A stretch of 64,000 nucleotides of DNA from Anaerolineales bacterium (GTDB lineage: Bacteria > Chloroflexota > Anaerolineae > Anaerolineales > JABWBV01): NCBI GenBank assembly GCA_020634875.1, contig JACKAX010000010.1, forward strand, positions 1 to 64,000. The letters run 5' to 3'. The notes below the pieces were generated by a model. The model saw nothing but the letters and a program-made list of their open reading frames with translations. It was not told the DNA's origin and did no database searches. The position numbers and the translations under genes are program-made. This document shows, piece by piece, positions 41,242 to 50,142 of the stretch. Every line of letters begins with the position of its first letter. Position 1 is the first letter of the stretch.

Positions 41242-41952
41242 ATGGACGAAGCGCTTCGGTTTTTTCATGAGTACGAAGGGGTGATTTATGTAATCCTAGG
41301 GGTTGGTGCATTGGTGAATCTGCGCTTGTTTATTGTGTCCTGGCAAGAACTCCGTAGTACGATTTATGGGCTGGAGCGTGAACAGGCTCAGACGCGTTTA
41401 AATCAGGCTGCGGGGGTACTAACAATGTTGATTTTGTTTGCAGTGGTGGAATTTGTAACCGTTTCGTTTATCATTCCAATGCGGCCTCAAGCTAATCCCC
41501 TGCTTACCCCTACCATTGATTTACTTGCTTCCCCGACGATTACGCTGCCTCCCGCGAATAATGGCGGCGAGGCAAATTCCGATGGGGATGCCACCCCCAC
41601 CCCTGTTCCAACGCCCGATCTGCGCCAGGGGGTGTGTCTTGCGAAGGAAGCAGAGATCACCAGTCCGCAGCCCGGCGACCGCGTGAGCGGGGAAATCTCG
41701 ATCCTGGGGTTTGTAAACGTTGAAAACTTTGGTTTTTACAAACTCGAAATTGCCCCCAATCAAAGTGTAAACTGGCGCACGATTCAGGCCGGACGTGATT
41801 TGGTCAAAGAAGATAATGGGGTGCTAGTTCAGCAGTGGGATACCTCTACCCTTCAGGCCGGGGATTACATTCTCCGCCTGGTTGTCACCCTCAGCGACGA
41901 AACCGCCCTCCCCGATTGCCGTGTCCCCATCACCATCCTTCCGCCAGAATAG
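41242..41952 (+). CDS. Membrane protein with extracytoplasmic Ig-like domain
   Basis: 236 residues. Two membrane helices (about 10-30 and 55-80), then a Thr/Pro linker (ATPTPVPTPD) and a beta-sandwich of about 100 residues (SPQPGDRVSGEISILGFV). The Ig-like part resembles domains found on Chloroflexota surface proteins. Function is unknown. ATG 41242 is chosen since the upstream frame is made of repeat. Confidence 0.65.
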   Translation: MDEALRFFHEYEGVIYVILGVGALVNLRLFIVSWQELRSTIYGLEREQAQTRLNQAAGVLTMLILFAVVEFVTVSFIIPMRPQANPLLTPTIDLLASPTITLPPANNGGEANSDGDATPTPVPTPDLRQGVCLAKEAEITSPQPGDRVSGEISILGFVNVENFGFYKLEIAPNQSVNWRTIQAGRDLVKEDNGVLVQQWDTSTLQAGDYILRLVVTLSDETALPDCRVPITILPPE

Positions 41953-41954
41953 TC

Positions 41955-42055
41955 TGCAAGTGGCGAGTAGTGAGTGGCGAGTCAACCAACGAACCACCTC
42001 ACAAACCGTTCAGCCAACAACCAATTAACTAATCAACCAGTAACCAACAACCAAC
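41955..42055. repeat. CAACCAA/GTGGCGAG short-word tract
   Basis: GTGGCGAGTAGTGAGTGGCG words give way to AACCAACAACCAATTAACTA words up to the next ATG. Confidence 0.65.
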
Positions 42056-42056
42056 T

Positions 42057-42596
42057 ATGCCCGCTATCCAAGTCCGTCCCCTTACTTTTTCCGATGTCGC
42101 CCCTCTGGTCGCCATTGACCACGGTTTTATGGCCGAGTACGTCTGGCAGATGGAGTTTCAGGAAGAGGAGAATGGGGTGAGGGTGGCGTTCAACCGGCGA
42201 CGGTTGCCGCGAGCAATGCGGGTGGAGTATCCACGTCCGGCGCAGTACCTCGCGGAAATCTGGAATAAAAAGTCCGGGTTGCTAGTGGCGGAATTGGCGG
42301 GCGGCGAAACGGTGGGGTACGTCAATCTGACTGAGGGCGTGGTGCCCCGTACAACTCAAATTACGGATTTAGCGGTCAGTTCGCATGTGCGGCGGCAAGG
42401 GATCGGGAAGGTGCTTTTGTTGGCGGCGGAGGATTGGGCGGTTCAACATCGGAATGTGCAATTGATTGCCGAAATGCAATCGAAAAACTATCCGGCGATT
42501 AATCTCGTAAGCAAGTTAGGCTACGAGTTTTGCGGATATAGTGACCGGTACTACGCAAACCAGGATATCGCATTGTTTTTTGGGAAAGCGGTCTGA
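42057..42596 (+). CDS. GNAT family N-acetyltransferase
   Basis: 179 residues. Acetyl-CoA loop RRQGIGKVLLLAAE and the final YPAINLVSKLGYEFCGYSDRYY strand-helix are typical of RimI-like GNATs. The substrate is not evident. No ribosome site precedes the ATG, only repeat words. The next gene starts 20 bases later. Confidence 0.85.
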   Translation: MPAIQVRPLTFSDVAPLVAIDHGFMAEYVWQMEFQEEENGVRVAFNRRRLPRAMRVEYPRPAQYLAEIWNKKSGLLVAELAGGETVGYVNLTEGVVPRTTQITDLAVSSHVRRQGIGKVLLLAAEDWAVQHRNVQLIAEMQSKNYPAINLVSKLGYEFCGYSDRYYANQDIALFFGKAV

Positions 42597-42616
42597 CCCT
42601 CCACCTGTCTCAAAAT

Positions 42617-44509
42617 ATGGCTTTGTTTATCTCGTTTCTTCAAACCCTATCTGATGTTCTTACCGCGGGCATTGCTATCACTGCCTTTTCATTGTTGATC
42701 TATGCCCTCACCTTCAACCTGCGTGATCGCGTAGCACGGTCGTTTGCGTTTATCATGGCATGTGTCGTAGTGGTCTTCGCGGGGGAGGCCTTGAGCGGGG
42801 TGACAACGGATTTGGAAATGGCGGGACATTGGCTGCGGATTCAGTGGGTGGGATTGGTGTTTATTCCGGCAACCTATTTGCATTTTTCCGACGCGTTGCT
42901 CGAAACCACCGGACGCCCCTCGCGCGGGCGGCGGCGGATTTTGTACCGCCTGACTTACTTGATCGCCCTGGGGTTTTTGTTACTCCTCCCAACGAATTGG
43001 CTGGTGGGGGATGTCACGGTGGGGACGCGCGGGGCACTCCGGTTTGAACGCACGCCGCTGACCTGGGTTTTTGTCGCTTTTTACGTGATCGGGGTGGCGT
43101 GGGCATGGGTTAATCTCTGGCGGGCGTACCGTCGCACCGTCACCGCCACGGGCCTCCGCCGAATGCGTTACCTGCTCACGGGAGCCGTTGCACCCGCGCT
43201 GGGATCATTTCCCTACCTGATGTTTGGGGCAGCGTTCGCGGGAACCTTTCCGATCATTTTCTGGTTGACGACCATTTTTACTAATGTGGTGGTGTTCATC
43301 TTTTTGGTGGCGATGGCTTACGCGGTAGCGTTTTTTGGCGTTTCCTGGCCGGATCGGGTCGTCAAACGGCGGCTGGCAAAATGGCTCATGCGCGGCCCCG
43401 TCACCGCTTTTCTCGTCCTCGGCGTCACCACGTTTATGCGGCGCACCGAACAATTTTTTGGCCTGCCCGATACCGTCGTCGTCCCCATCGCGATGGCTTT
43501 GACGATTTTGCTCATGGAACACTCCATCTCCCTCGTCGCCCCGTTGTGGGAGCGTTGGCTGTTCAACCCTGGCGATCAAGACGACCTGCGCCTGCTCCAA
43601 ACCCTCGAAGAACGCGTCCTCACCACTGGCGACTTGCGCCAGTTTTTGGAAGGCATTCTCGCCGCGGTTTGCGATCAATTCCAGGTGCAAACCGCGTTCA
43701 TCGCGGTCACGGGCGAGACGGGCGTCGAAGCCCTGCTGACCACAGGCGGTGAACTGCCCGAAGACTTATCGAAAAACATCCTCGAAATTGCCACGCAGGA
43801 ACCCGGCGAATGGGACCTTTTCTCTTGGGGAAATTATTTGCTCATCCCCTTGCGGCCCGCCGATGACGTTCAATTGCTCGGCCTGATCGGAGTCCTGATC
43901 CCCTACGAAGCCGGAAACGAACTCCCCGAAGGGGTGCGCTTACTCGCCGAACGTGCGGCCCTGGCCCTGGAAGACCGCCGCGACCAGCAACAAGTCTTCA
44001 CCTCCCTGAAAAATCTCAGCCCCCAAGTGGAATACCTCCAACGCCTCCGCGCCGCCTCGCGCTACGACCGCGCGGGCGTCCTCTCCCAAACTGAAGACCT
44101 GCCCGAACCGGTTGACCTGCCCCAATCCGTCAAAGACGCCCTCAGCCATTATTGGGGCGGCCCCAAACTCTCCCAAAGCCCGCTCATGCGTTTGCGCGTC
44201 GTCCAGCGCGCCCTCGAAGAACACGAAGGCAATCCCTCCAACGCCCTCCGCGCCATTCTCAAAGAAGCCATTGAGCGTGTCCGTCCCGAAGGCGAACGTC
44301 GCTTCACTGGTGAATGGATTTTGTATAATATACTGGAACTCAAATTCATGCAGGGCCGCAAAGTCCGAGAAGTCGCCATGCGCCTCGCCATGTCCGAAGC
44401 CGATCTCTACCGCAAACAACGCGTCGCCATCGAAGCCGTCGCTCAAGCCATCGAAGAAATGGAGCGTCAAGTGCAGGAAGCGGAAGAAGAGGCAGAGTTG
44501 GTTGGTTGA
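42617..44509 (+). CDS. 7TM-GAF protein with C-terminal HTH-like domain
   Basis: 630 residues. About eight membrane helices span residues 1-310, in the manner of histidine kinase N-terminal 7TM sensor regions. A GAF-like domain follows (about 330-460). No HisKA, HATPase, GGDEF or phosphatase motif is seen. The last 150 residues are helical and include a stretch that looks like a helix-turn-helix (REVAMRLAMSEADLYRKQRV), ending in an acidic coiled tail. It may be a membrane-bound sensor acting directly on DNA or through a partner. The last residues are coded by a repeat tract. Confidence 0.7.
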   Translation: MALFISFLQTLSDVLTAGIAITAFSLLIYALTFNLRDRVARSFAFIMACVVVVFAGEALSGVTTDLEMAGHWLRIQWVGLVFIPATYLHFSDALLETTGRPSRGRRRILYRLTYLIALGFLLLLPTNWLVGDVTVGTRGALRFERTPLTWVFVAFYVIGVAWAWVNLWRAYRRTVTATGLRRMRYLLTGAVAPALGSFPYLMFGAAFAGTFPIIFWLTTIFTNVVVFIFLVAMAYAVAFFGVSWPDRVVKRRLAKWLMRGPVTAFLVLGVTTFMRRTEQFFGLPDTVVVPIAMALTILLMEHSISLVAPLWERWLFNPGDQDDLRLLQTLEERVLTTGDLRQFLEGILAAVCDQFQVQTAFIAVTGETGVEALLTTGGELPEDLSKNILEIATQEPGEWDLFSWGNYLLIPLRPADDVQLLGLIGVLIPYEAGNELPEGVRLLAERAALALEDRRDQQQVFTSLKNLSPQVEYLQRLRAASRYDRAGVLSQTEDLPEPVDLPQSVKDALSHYWGGPKLSQSPLMRLRVVQRALEEHEGNPSNALRAILKEAIERVRPEGERRFTGEWILYNILELKFMQGRKVREVAMRLAMSEADLYRKQRVAIEAVAQAIEEMERQVQEAEEEAELVG

Positions 44510-44582
44510 CTGGTTGATCGGTTAGTTGATTGACTGGTTTTTTTGTTACTCCTCACGCATTACCCGTTACTCATCACTTATC
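44503..44582. repeat. GGTTGACTGGTTGA and CATTACTC short-word tract
   Basis: TTGGTTGACTGGTTGATCGG words overlap the end of the 7TM gene, followed by CACGCATTACCC/TCATCACTTATC words up to ftsK. Confidence 0.7.
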
Positions 44583-44588
44583 CCCCCC

Positions 44589-46793
44589 ATGCCCCATCAG
44601 CAAGAACCCTTCCCCTCCCCCGAAGTCCCCTGGCAAGATACCGCCATGAACATGCTCCTGCGCTTCCAACGCTTTTTGAGCGATGTGGCGGGGCTGTTTT
44701 TGCTCACCTTTGCCCTGATCATGCTCCTGGCTTTGGTCGGGTGGACGGATGGGATTCTCATCAGCCCGTTGGCGTTTTTGTTTCGGAAGGCGATGGGGTA
44801 CGGAAGTGTTTTTATTGCTCTGATCATTTTGTGGGTGGGGTGGCAATTGGTCCGGCGACGGGAGATCACGTTCACAAGTCTTCCGTGGGGGCGGATCGTC
44901 GCGCTGGAAATCGGGGCGTTTGCCCTGCTTGCGTTATTCACCGTGTTTGGGGGTGCGTCCATCGCGCGGGCGGAAACTGGGTTGGATGGCGGGCTGATCG
45001 GTTGGGGTTTGGCCGAAACGTTGGGGCTGGTGCTTGGCGGGTTTTTCCGCGGCATATTTTTGTTTATCGTCCTGATGTGGGGGATTGTGGTGGGGATGGG
45101 ATGGATGCCCGGACTTTTGCGCTGGCTTCGCGCCGTGTTAGAAGGCGAAAGCGCTCCCGCTCCCGTTTCCCCGGCCCTCGCCGATGATCCCGAACCCCCC
45201 AGTGTCACCACCGTCCGCGATGTGACCCCCGCCCAGACCACTGCCGCGCCACGCCGCCCTGTCGAACTTCCCCCCGAATTCCGCAAGAAATTCCGCCTCC
45301 CCACGGAAAAAGCTCCCACCACCCCGCCGCCGCCCCGTGACCAAAGCCTTCCCCCGCTCGAACTGCTTCTCGAAGGCAAACCCCAACGCCCCAACGAACG
45401 TAACATCAACCTGACCGCTGGCCTCATCGAAAAAACCCTCTCCGAGTTTGGCATCCCCGTCACCGTCACCAGTTTTCAGGTTGGCCCCACGATCACCCAA
45501 TTTGCGGTGGAGCCGGGCTTTGTCGAACGCCCCGGTCCCGACGGGAAACCGATGCAACAAAAAGTGCGCGTTTCCCAAATCACCTCCCTCGCCCGCGACC
45601 TAGCCCTGGCCCTTTCCGCCGACCGCATCCGCATCGAAGCCCCCGTCCCTGGACGTTCGTACCTGGGCATCGAAGTCCCAAACGCCGCCGCCAGCACCGT
45701 CCGCCTCCGCCCCATCCTGGAGTCCGAAGCCTTTTACAAAGTCACCTCCCCCCTTGCGATGGGCATGGGCCTCGATGTGTCGGGCAAACCCGTCATCGCC
45801 GACCTCGCCAAAATGCCCCACTTGCTGATCGCAGGCACGACCGGGTCGGGGAAATCGGTCTGTATTTCGGCGCTTACCTCCTGTTTGGTGATGAACAACA
45901 CCCCCCAGGATTTGCGACTCGTGATGATTGACCCGAAAAAGGTCGAGTTGGTCAGGTTCAATGGGTTGCCGCACCTGATGGGACAGGTGGAAACCAACCT
46001 GGAGCGGATTTTGGGCGTGTTGCGCTGGGTGGTGTTGGAAATGGATCGCCGGTACAAATTGCTGGAAAAATACCGTTCCCGCAACCTGGAAAGTTTCAAC
46101 AAAAAGATGGGGAAGATGAAAAACGCCCCCGAACAACCCATGCCCCACATCGTCGTGCTGATTGACGAACTCGCCGACCTGATGCTTTCCGCAGGCGAAC
46201 AGACCGAACCCGCCCTCGTGCGTCTCGCCCAACTCGCGCGGGCCACCGGCATCCATCTGATTGTCGCCACCCAACGCCCCAGCACCGACGTGGTCACGGG
46301 CTTGATCAAAGCGAACTTCCCCGCGCGGTTGGCGTTTGCCGTCGCCTCTTCGATTGACTCCCGCGTGATTTTGGACAACACGGGGGCGGAGACGCTGTTG
46401 GGGAACGGCGATATGCTGTTCCTGCCGCCAGATGCCCCCGCCCCGCTCCGCGCACAGGGGGCGTTTATCACCGATGCTGAGTTGGAAAAAGTGGTGCAAT
46501 ACTGGCATTCGCAATATCCACAAGCGCAGACCCCCGCTCCCTGGGATGATATGCTGGCCCAAGAAGCGATGCTCGCCGACCGGGATGATTTGATCGAGCG
46601 GGCGATTGAAATTGTGAAGAAAACCCAACGGGCGAGCGCGTCCCATCTTCAGCGCCAGTTGCGGATCGGGTATCCCCGCGCGGCGCGGTTGGTGGACGAG
46701 TTGGAGAATCTGGGGATCATTGGCCCCGCGACGGGGACACGGGAGCGGGAGGTGTTAGTGGATCGGGATGAGGATGAAGATGAGGAAGCGTAG
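44589..46793 (+). CDS. ftsK: DNA translocase FtsK/SpoIIIE
   Basis: 734 residues. Four N-terminal membrane helices (to about 180), a Pro-rich linker, then the motor: Walker A in AGTTGSGKSVCIS (near 415), Walker B in VVLIDELADLML, and the DNA-reading gamma domain at the end (ASHLQRQLRIGYPRAARLVDE). It pumps chromosome ends across the division septum. ATG 44589 follows only a C run, so translation may not use a Shine-Dalgarno; the longer upstream frame is repeat-coded. Confidence 0.95.
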   Translation: MPHQQEPFPSPEVPWQDTAMNMLLRFQRFLSDVAGLFLLTFALIMLLALVGWTDGILISPLAFLFRKAMGYGSVFIALIILWVGWQLVRRREITFTSLPWGRIVALEIGAFALLALFTVFGGASIARAETGLDGGLIGWGLAETLGLVLGGFFRGIFLFIVLMWGIVVGMGWMPGLLRWLRAVLEGESAPAPVSPALADDPEPPSVTTVRDVTPAQTTAAPRRPVELPPEFRKKFRLPTEKAPTTPPPPRDQSLPPLELLLEGKPQRPNERNINLTAGLIEKTLSEFGIPVTVTSFQVGPTITQFAVEPGFVERPGPDGKPMQQKVRVSQITSLARDLALALSADRIRIEAPVPGRSYLGIEVPNAAASTVRLRPILESEAFYKVTSPLAMGMGLDVSGKPVIADLAKMPHLLIAGTTGSGKSVCISALTSCLVMNNTPQDLRLVMIDPKKVELVRFNGLPHLMGQVETNLERILGVLRWVVLEMDRRYKLLEKYRSRNLESFNKKMGKMKNAPEQPMPHIVVLIDELADLMLSAGEQTEPALVRLAQLARATGIHLIVATQRPSTDVVTGLIKANFPARLAFAVASSIDSRVILDNTGAETLLGNGDMLFLPPDAPAPLRAQGAFITDAELEKVVQYWHSQYPQAQTPAPWDDMLAQEAMLADRDDLIERAIEIVKKTQRASASHLQRQLRIGYPRAARLVDELENLGIIGPATGTREREVLVDRDEDEDEEA

Positions 46794-46989
46794 TTCTGGG
46801 AGAAATTGTTAATTGCTGATTTGAGATTGGCTGGCTTGTCGTTTGCTTGCTTGCTGATTTGGGGGCTTTGGGATAGGATAGAACGATCTACGTCGCAGGT
46901 TGTGATCCCCATTTAGAAGTCTATCGAATACTGTAACAGGTTCCGGTTTCCTCCCTGCACAGTTTTTTATTTTGCCGGAGGTTGTTTTG

Positions 46990-47604
46990 GTGCAACAAAC
47001 CATGGAGAAAAAAGAAAGAATGACGTTAACCGATATTGCGCGCGTCCGTTTGAAGGGGTTCTTGGACGCGCTTGGTGGTTTTTTGAACCGGATGGGGGTG
47101 CTGCCGATCCAGATGACGTATTTGGGCTTGTTCGGACATGCGCTTGGCGCATATTTCTTATTGCAAGGAAAGATGATGGTTGGCGGGCTGGTGATTTTTG
47201 TGTTAGCGCCCGTTGACGCGCTCGATGGCACAATGGCGCGCTTGCGCGGGGAATCCAGTCAGTGGGGGGCGTTTGTGGATTCGACGGTGGATCGGTATTC
47301 GGAATTGTTCGTGTTCGGTTCGCTGATTTATCATTTCGCCTCGACGGGGAATGTTTGGGGGGCGGTGTTTGCTTTTTTGGCGGCGTCCGGTTCGGTGCTG
47401 GTTTCGTATGTGCGGGCGCGGGCACAGTCGTTGGGGTTTGATATTAAGATCGGGTTGCTGAGCCGTTTGGAACGGTATCTGATCCTGATCCCTTCGTTGG
47501 TGTTCAACGTGCCTGTGTACGGGATGGCGATCATTGCAGTCGGGGCACATATCACTGCCCTGCAACGCATTTTTGCCATGCGGCGCGAAGTTCATCGGAA
47601 ATAA
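46990..47604 (+). CDS. CDP-alcohol phosphatidyltransferase family enzyme
   Basis: 204 residues, about six membrane helices. The signature D-G-x2-A-R-x8-G-x3-D-x3-D is complete in DGTMARLRGESSQWGAFVDS plus TVDR. These enzymes swap CMP for an alcohol headgroup to make phospholipids. Substrate (glycerol-phosphate or inositol-phosphate) cannot be told. GTG 46990 has GGAGGT seven bases before it. The 190-base gap before it holds short-word repeats (GCTTGCTTGCTGATTT) and no gene. lgt follows by 14 bases. Confidence 0.85.
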   Translation: MQQTMEKKERMTLTDIARVRLKGFLDALGGFLNRMGVLPIQMTYLGLFGHALGAYFLLQGKMMVGGLVIFVLAPVDALDGTMARLRGESSQWGAFVDSTVDRYSELFVFGSLIYHFASTGNVWGAVFAFLAASGSVLVSYVRARAQSLGFDIKIGLLSRLERYLILIPSLVFNVPVYGMAIIAVGAHITALQRIFAMRREVHRK

Positions 47605-47618
47605 ACAGGAGTACGGTT

Positions 47619-48524
47619 ATGGATTTTTGTCCTGCTGGCGTCGGCTTTGTGGTTGGGCCGTTTTGTGTACATTATTACGGGGTGATTATTATGTTTGGGG
47701 CTTTGGCCGCATCGTTTTTGGTTGCTTACGAGGCAAACCGGAAAGGGGAAAATCCCGAATTTGTCTGGGATGCGTTGTCGGTGGTTTTGGTGACGGGGGT
47801 GTTGGGGGCACGTATCTGGCATATTTTGACGCCGCCCCCCTCGATGGTGGAGCAGGGGATTACGACGATGTATTATCTGACACACCCCTTGGATGCACTG
47901 GCGATTTGGCGGGGCGGGCTGGGCATTCCGGGGGGCGTGATCGGTGGGGGGCTGGGGATGTGGTGGTACACCCGACGGCGTGGGGTGGATTTTTGGGTTT
48001 GGGCGGACCTCGCGGTTCCGGGGTTGGCCCTGGCGCAGGCGATTGGGCGGTGGGGAAATTTTGTCAATCAGGAGTTGTACGGGGCACCCACGAATCTGCC
48101 GTGGGCGATTTATATTGACCCGCAACATCGCGTGCCCGGATTTGAAAATTTTGAGCGGTTCCACCCGTTATTTTTGTATGAGTCGTTGTGGAATTTGGGG
48201 AATATGTTTTTGCTGTTGTGGTTGTGCCGCAAGTATGCTGATAAGTTGCGGAAAGGGGACCTGGCATTGGTGTATTTGATAGGGTACCCGGTGGGTCGGT
48301 TTTTGTTGGAGTTTTTGCGGTTGGACTCGGCGCAGTTGGGCGGGTTGAATGCGAATCAGACGTTTATGGCGGTGGTGGCGTTAGGCGCGGCAGTAGCGTT
48401 GTTCATCCGGCATCAACGCCCGGAGCCGGAGGTTATTCCATCGGTACCTGAGTTAGAAGTTCAAGAATCAAGCATCGCAGACCACATTGAAGCTGAAGAA
48501 AATTCACCTGGAGAATTGAAATGA
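47619..48524 (+). CDS. lgt: Prolipoprotein diacylglyceryl transferase
   Basis: 301 residues, seven membrane helices. The Lgt signature GRWGNFVNQELYG and the earlier YYGVIIMFGALAA (His-Tyr before it) are clear. It moves diacylglyceryl from phosphatidylglycerol to the lipobox Cys of prolipoproteins; several such lipoproteins are coded in this window. About 50 acidic residues follow the last helix. The stop overlaps the next start (ATGA). Confidence 0.95.
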   Translation: MDFCPAGVGFVVGPFCVHYYGVIIMFGALAASFLVAYEANRKGENPEFVWDALSVVLVTGVLGARIWHILTPPPSMVEQGITTMYYLTHPLDALAIWRGGLGIPGGVIGGGLGMWWYTRRRGVDFWVWADLAVPGLALAQAIGRWGNFVNQELYGAPTNLPWAIYIDPQHRVPGFENFERFHPLFLYESLWNLGNMFLLLWLCRKYADKLRKGDLALVYLIGYPVGRFLLEFLRLDSAQLGGLNANQTFMAVVALGAAVALFIRHQRPEPEVIPSVPELEVQESSIADHIEAEENSPGELK

Positions 48525-49189
48525 CGACACAAGCTCCTTCTTACAGTTTTGGCGAAGAACTCGCGAATAGCATTACCCACGGCATTGGCGTGGTGCTTTC
48601 GATTGCAGGCCTGTCCGTGCTGACTTCGTTTGCCAGCGTATTTGGCTCGGTTTGGCATATTGTCAGTTGCAGTATTTATGGGGCGACGCAGATTTTGATG
48701 TATACGGCCTCGACGCTGTACCATAGCATTCCATCGCCGCGCGCGAAGGAAGTTTTGCGCGTGTTTGACCACTCGGCCATTTTCCTGCTCATCGCGGGGA
48801 CGTACACCCCCTTCACCCTCGTCAGTCTGCGTGGCCCGTGGGGGTGGACGATTTTTAGCGTGGTGTGGGCGATTGCGTTTGTCGGGATTTTGTTACGTGT
48901 TTGGTGGCTACGAAATTCGCTGGCGAAGCAAAAGGCGATCTGGCGGGCGTTGCCGTACATTGGGATGGGATGGATTGCAGTGTTGGCGCTTAAGCCGTTG
49001 TTTGCCTCGTTGTCGTCTGGCGGGATCGCGCTGGTGATTGCGGGGGGCCTGGCTTATACGTTAGGCACGATTTTTTATATCTGGAAGAAGTTGCCGTACA
49101 ACCACGCGATCTGGCATGTGTTTGTGATGCTTGGCAGTGCGTTTCACTTTTTTGCGGTGCTATTTTATGTGATTCCGCTGGCGAGTTAA
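48521..49189 (+). CDS. trhA: Hemolysin III/TrhA family membrane protein
   Basis: 222 residues, seven helices. The PAQR-type residues are seen: NSITHGIGVVLS, ASTLYHSIPS, VFDHSAIFLLIAGTYTPF and the final AFHFFAVLFY; the histidines bind zinc. Bacterial members are linked to membrane energy or fluidity balance; hemolysis is a historical name. Coupled to lgt. Confidence 0.9.
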   Translation: MTTQAPSYSFGEELANSITHGIGVVLSIAGLSVLTSFASVFGSVWHIVSCSIYGATQILMYTASTLYHSIPSPRAKEVLRVFDHSAIFLLIAGTYTPFTLVSLRGPWGWTIFSVVWAIAFVGILLRVWWLRNSLAKQKAIWRALPYIGMGWIAVLALKPLFASLSSGGIALVIAGGLAYTLGTIFYIWKKLPYNHAIWHVFVMLGSAFHFFAVLFYVIPLAS

Positions 49190-49204
49190 TTAAGAGGGGG
49201 CCTT

Positions 49205-50023
49205 ATGTTTCAACGCTATTGGACTTCGGGAGTCATCTTTTTATGGGCTTGTTATACCTTGTTGATGGGGTACTTTATTCTTCAGCCGCTCTTTAATTTG
49301 CCTTTTTCTCCATTTCTGTTGTCATTCACCACGCTATTTTGTTTTTTCTTCTCTCTGGGACATGCGATGTGGAGCTTAGGGGGGCGACAGGCGGGGTGGT
49401 TTTTGTTGATCACGTTTGCAATCAGCTTGTTGTTTGAGAGTGTCGGTGTCCTCACGGGGTGGGTGTATGGGCCGTATCATTACACGGATCGGTTGGGATA
49501 TAAAATTTTTGGGCTGGTGCCGTTTCTCATTCCCATTGCCTGGTTTATGATGATTTATCCGGCGTATGTGCTGGTGAAGCAGTTGGTGGGGACAGAACAC
49601 AAATCCCTTCGAGCCTTGATTTGGTTATCCGCCCTCAGCGCGTTGGCAATGACAGCCTGGGATGTCGTGATGGACCCGATTATGGTTGCCGCTAAACATT
49701 GGGTTTGGGAAGTGGATGGGGCGTTTTTCGGGATTCCCGTACACAATTATGTGGGCTGGTTGGCAACAACTTTTACCGTTTACTTGCTCTATGCTTTGTT
49801 AGAACGTCGTCTTGCACCTCAGCCGTGGGGCGAGAGTACCCCATTTTTCCGTAGTTTACCGTTTCTCGTCTATGCGATTACCTGGCTAGGAAATGTCGCG
49901 GTTGCGAAACAAATTAATCTGACTGGCCCTGCCTTGGCGGGATTTTTCGCAATGGGGAGTTTTGCCCTTTTGGGGTTAGGGAAAATCTTTGAGAAGAAAA
50001 TGATTTCTGATCCCCAGACCTGA
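49205..50023 (+). CDS. cruF: Carotenoid biosynthesis protein (CruF/DUF422)
   Basis: 272 residues, eight helices. Characteristic stretches are FESVGVLTGWVYGPYHY, GLVPFLIPIAWFMMIYPAY and TAWDVVMDPIMV, matching CruF/C50-hydratase proteins that hydrate the end of psi-carotenes. No other carotenoid gene is near, so function rests on family alone. GAGGGGG precedes the ATG. Confidence 0.88.
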   Translation: MFQRYWTSGVIFLWACYTLLMGYFILQPLFNLPFSPFLLSFTTLFCFFFSLGHAMWSLGGRQAGWFLLITFAISLLFESVGVLTGWVYGPYHYTDRLGYKIFGLVPFLIPIAWFMMIYPAYVLVKQLVGTEHKSLRALIWLSALSALAMTAWDVVMDPIMVAAKHWVWEVDGAFFGIPVHNYVGWLATTFTVYLLYALLERRLAPQPWGESTPFFRSLPFLVYAITWLGNVAVAKQINLTGPALAGFFAMGSFALLGLGKIFEKKMISDPQT

Positions 50024-50050
50024 TAGATTATCAGAAAATTAAGAACGATA

Positions 50051-50068
50051 TTAACACGAGCGTGTTAA
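50051..50068. promoter_or_regulatory. Perfect palindrome upstream of the carbamoyltransferase operon
   Basis: TTAACACGAGCGTGTTAA has two 8-base arms and is overlapped by a -10-like GTTAAAAT. It looks like a repressor operator (LacI/TetR size). Confidence 0.5.
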
Positions 50069-50082
50069 AATGGAAAAAACAG

Positions 50083-50111
50083 GCGCAAAGCGGAAATCCC
50101 TTTGCGCTTTT
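50083..50111 (+). terminator. Terminator or leader hairpin
   Basis: GCGCAAAG and CTTTGCGC around a 9-base loop, followed by TTTT. It lies downstream of the palindrome, so it may end the cruF message or act as a leader attenuator. Confidence 0.65.
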
Positions 50112-50142
50112 GCATCTTTATTAAGATAGAAGGAGTACAACT

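Noticed and set aside
45600..46646. 348-residue open frame antisense to ftsK
   Set aside because: Shadow frame over the conserved motor domain.
46794..46989. Gap checked for a tRNA or small gene
   Set aside because: No T-loop sequence or cloverleaf arms; only short-word repeats were seen.
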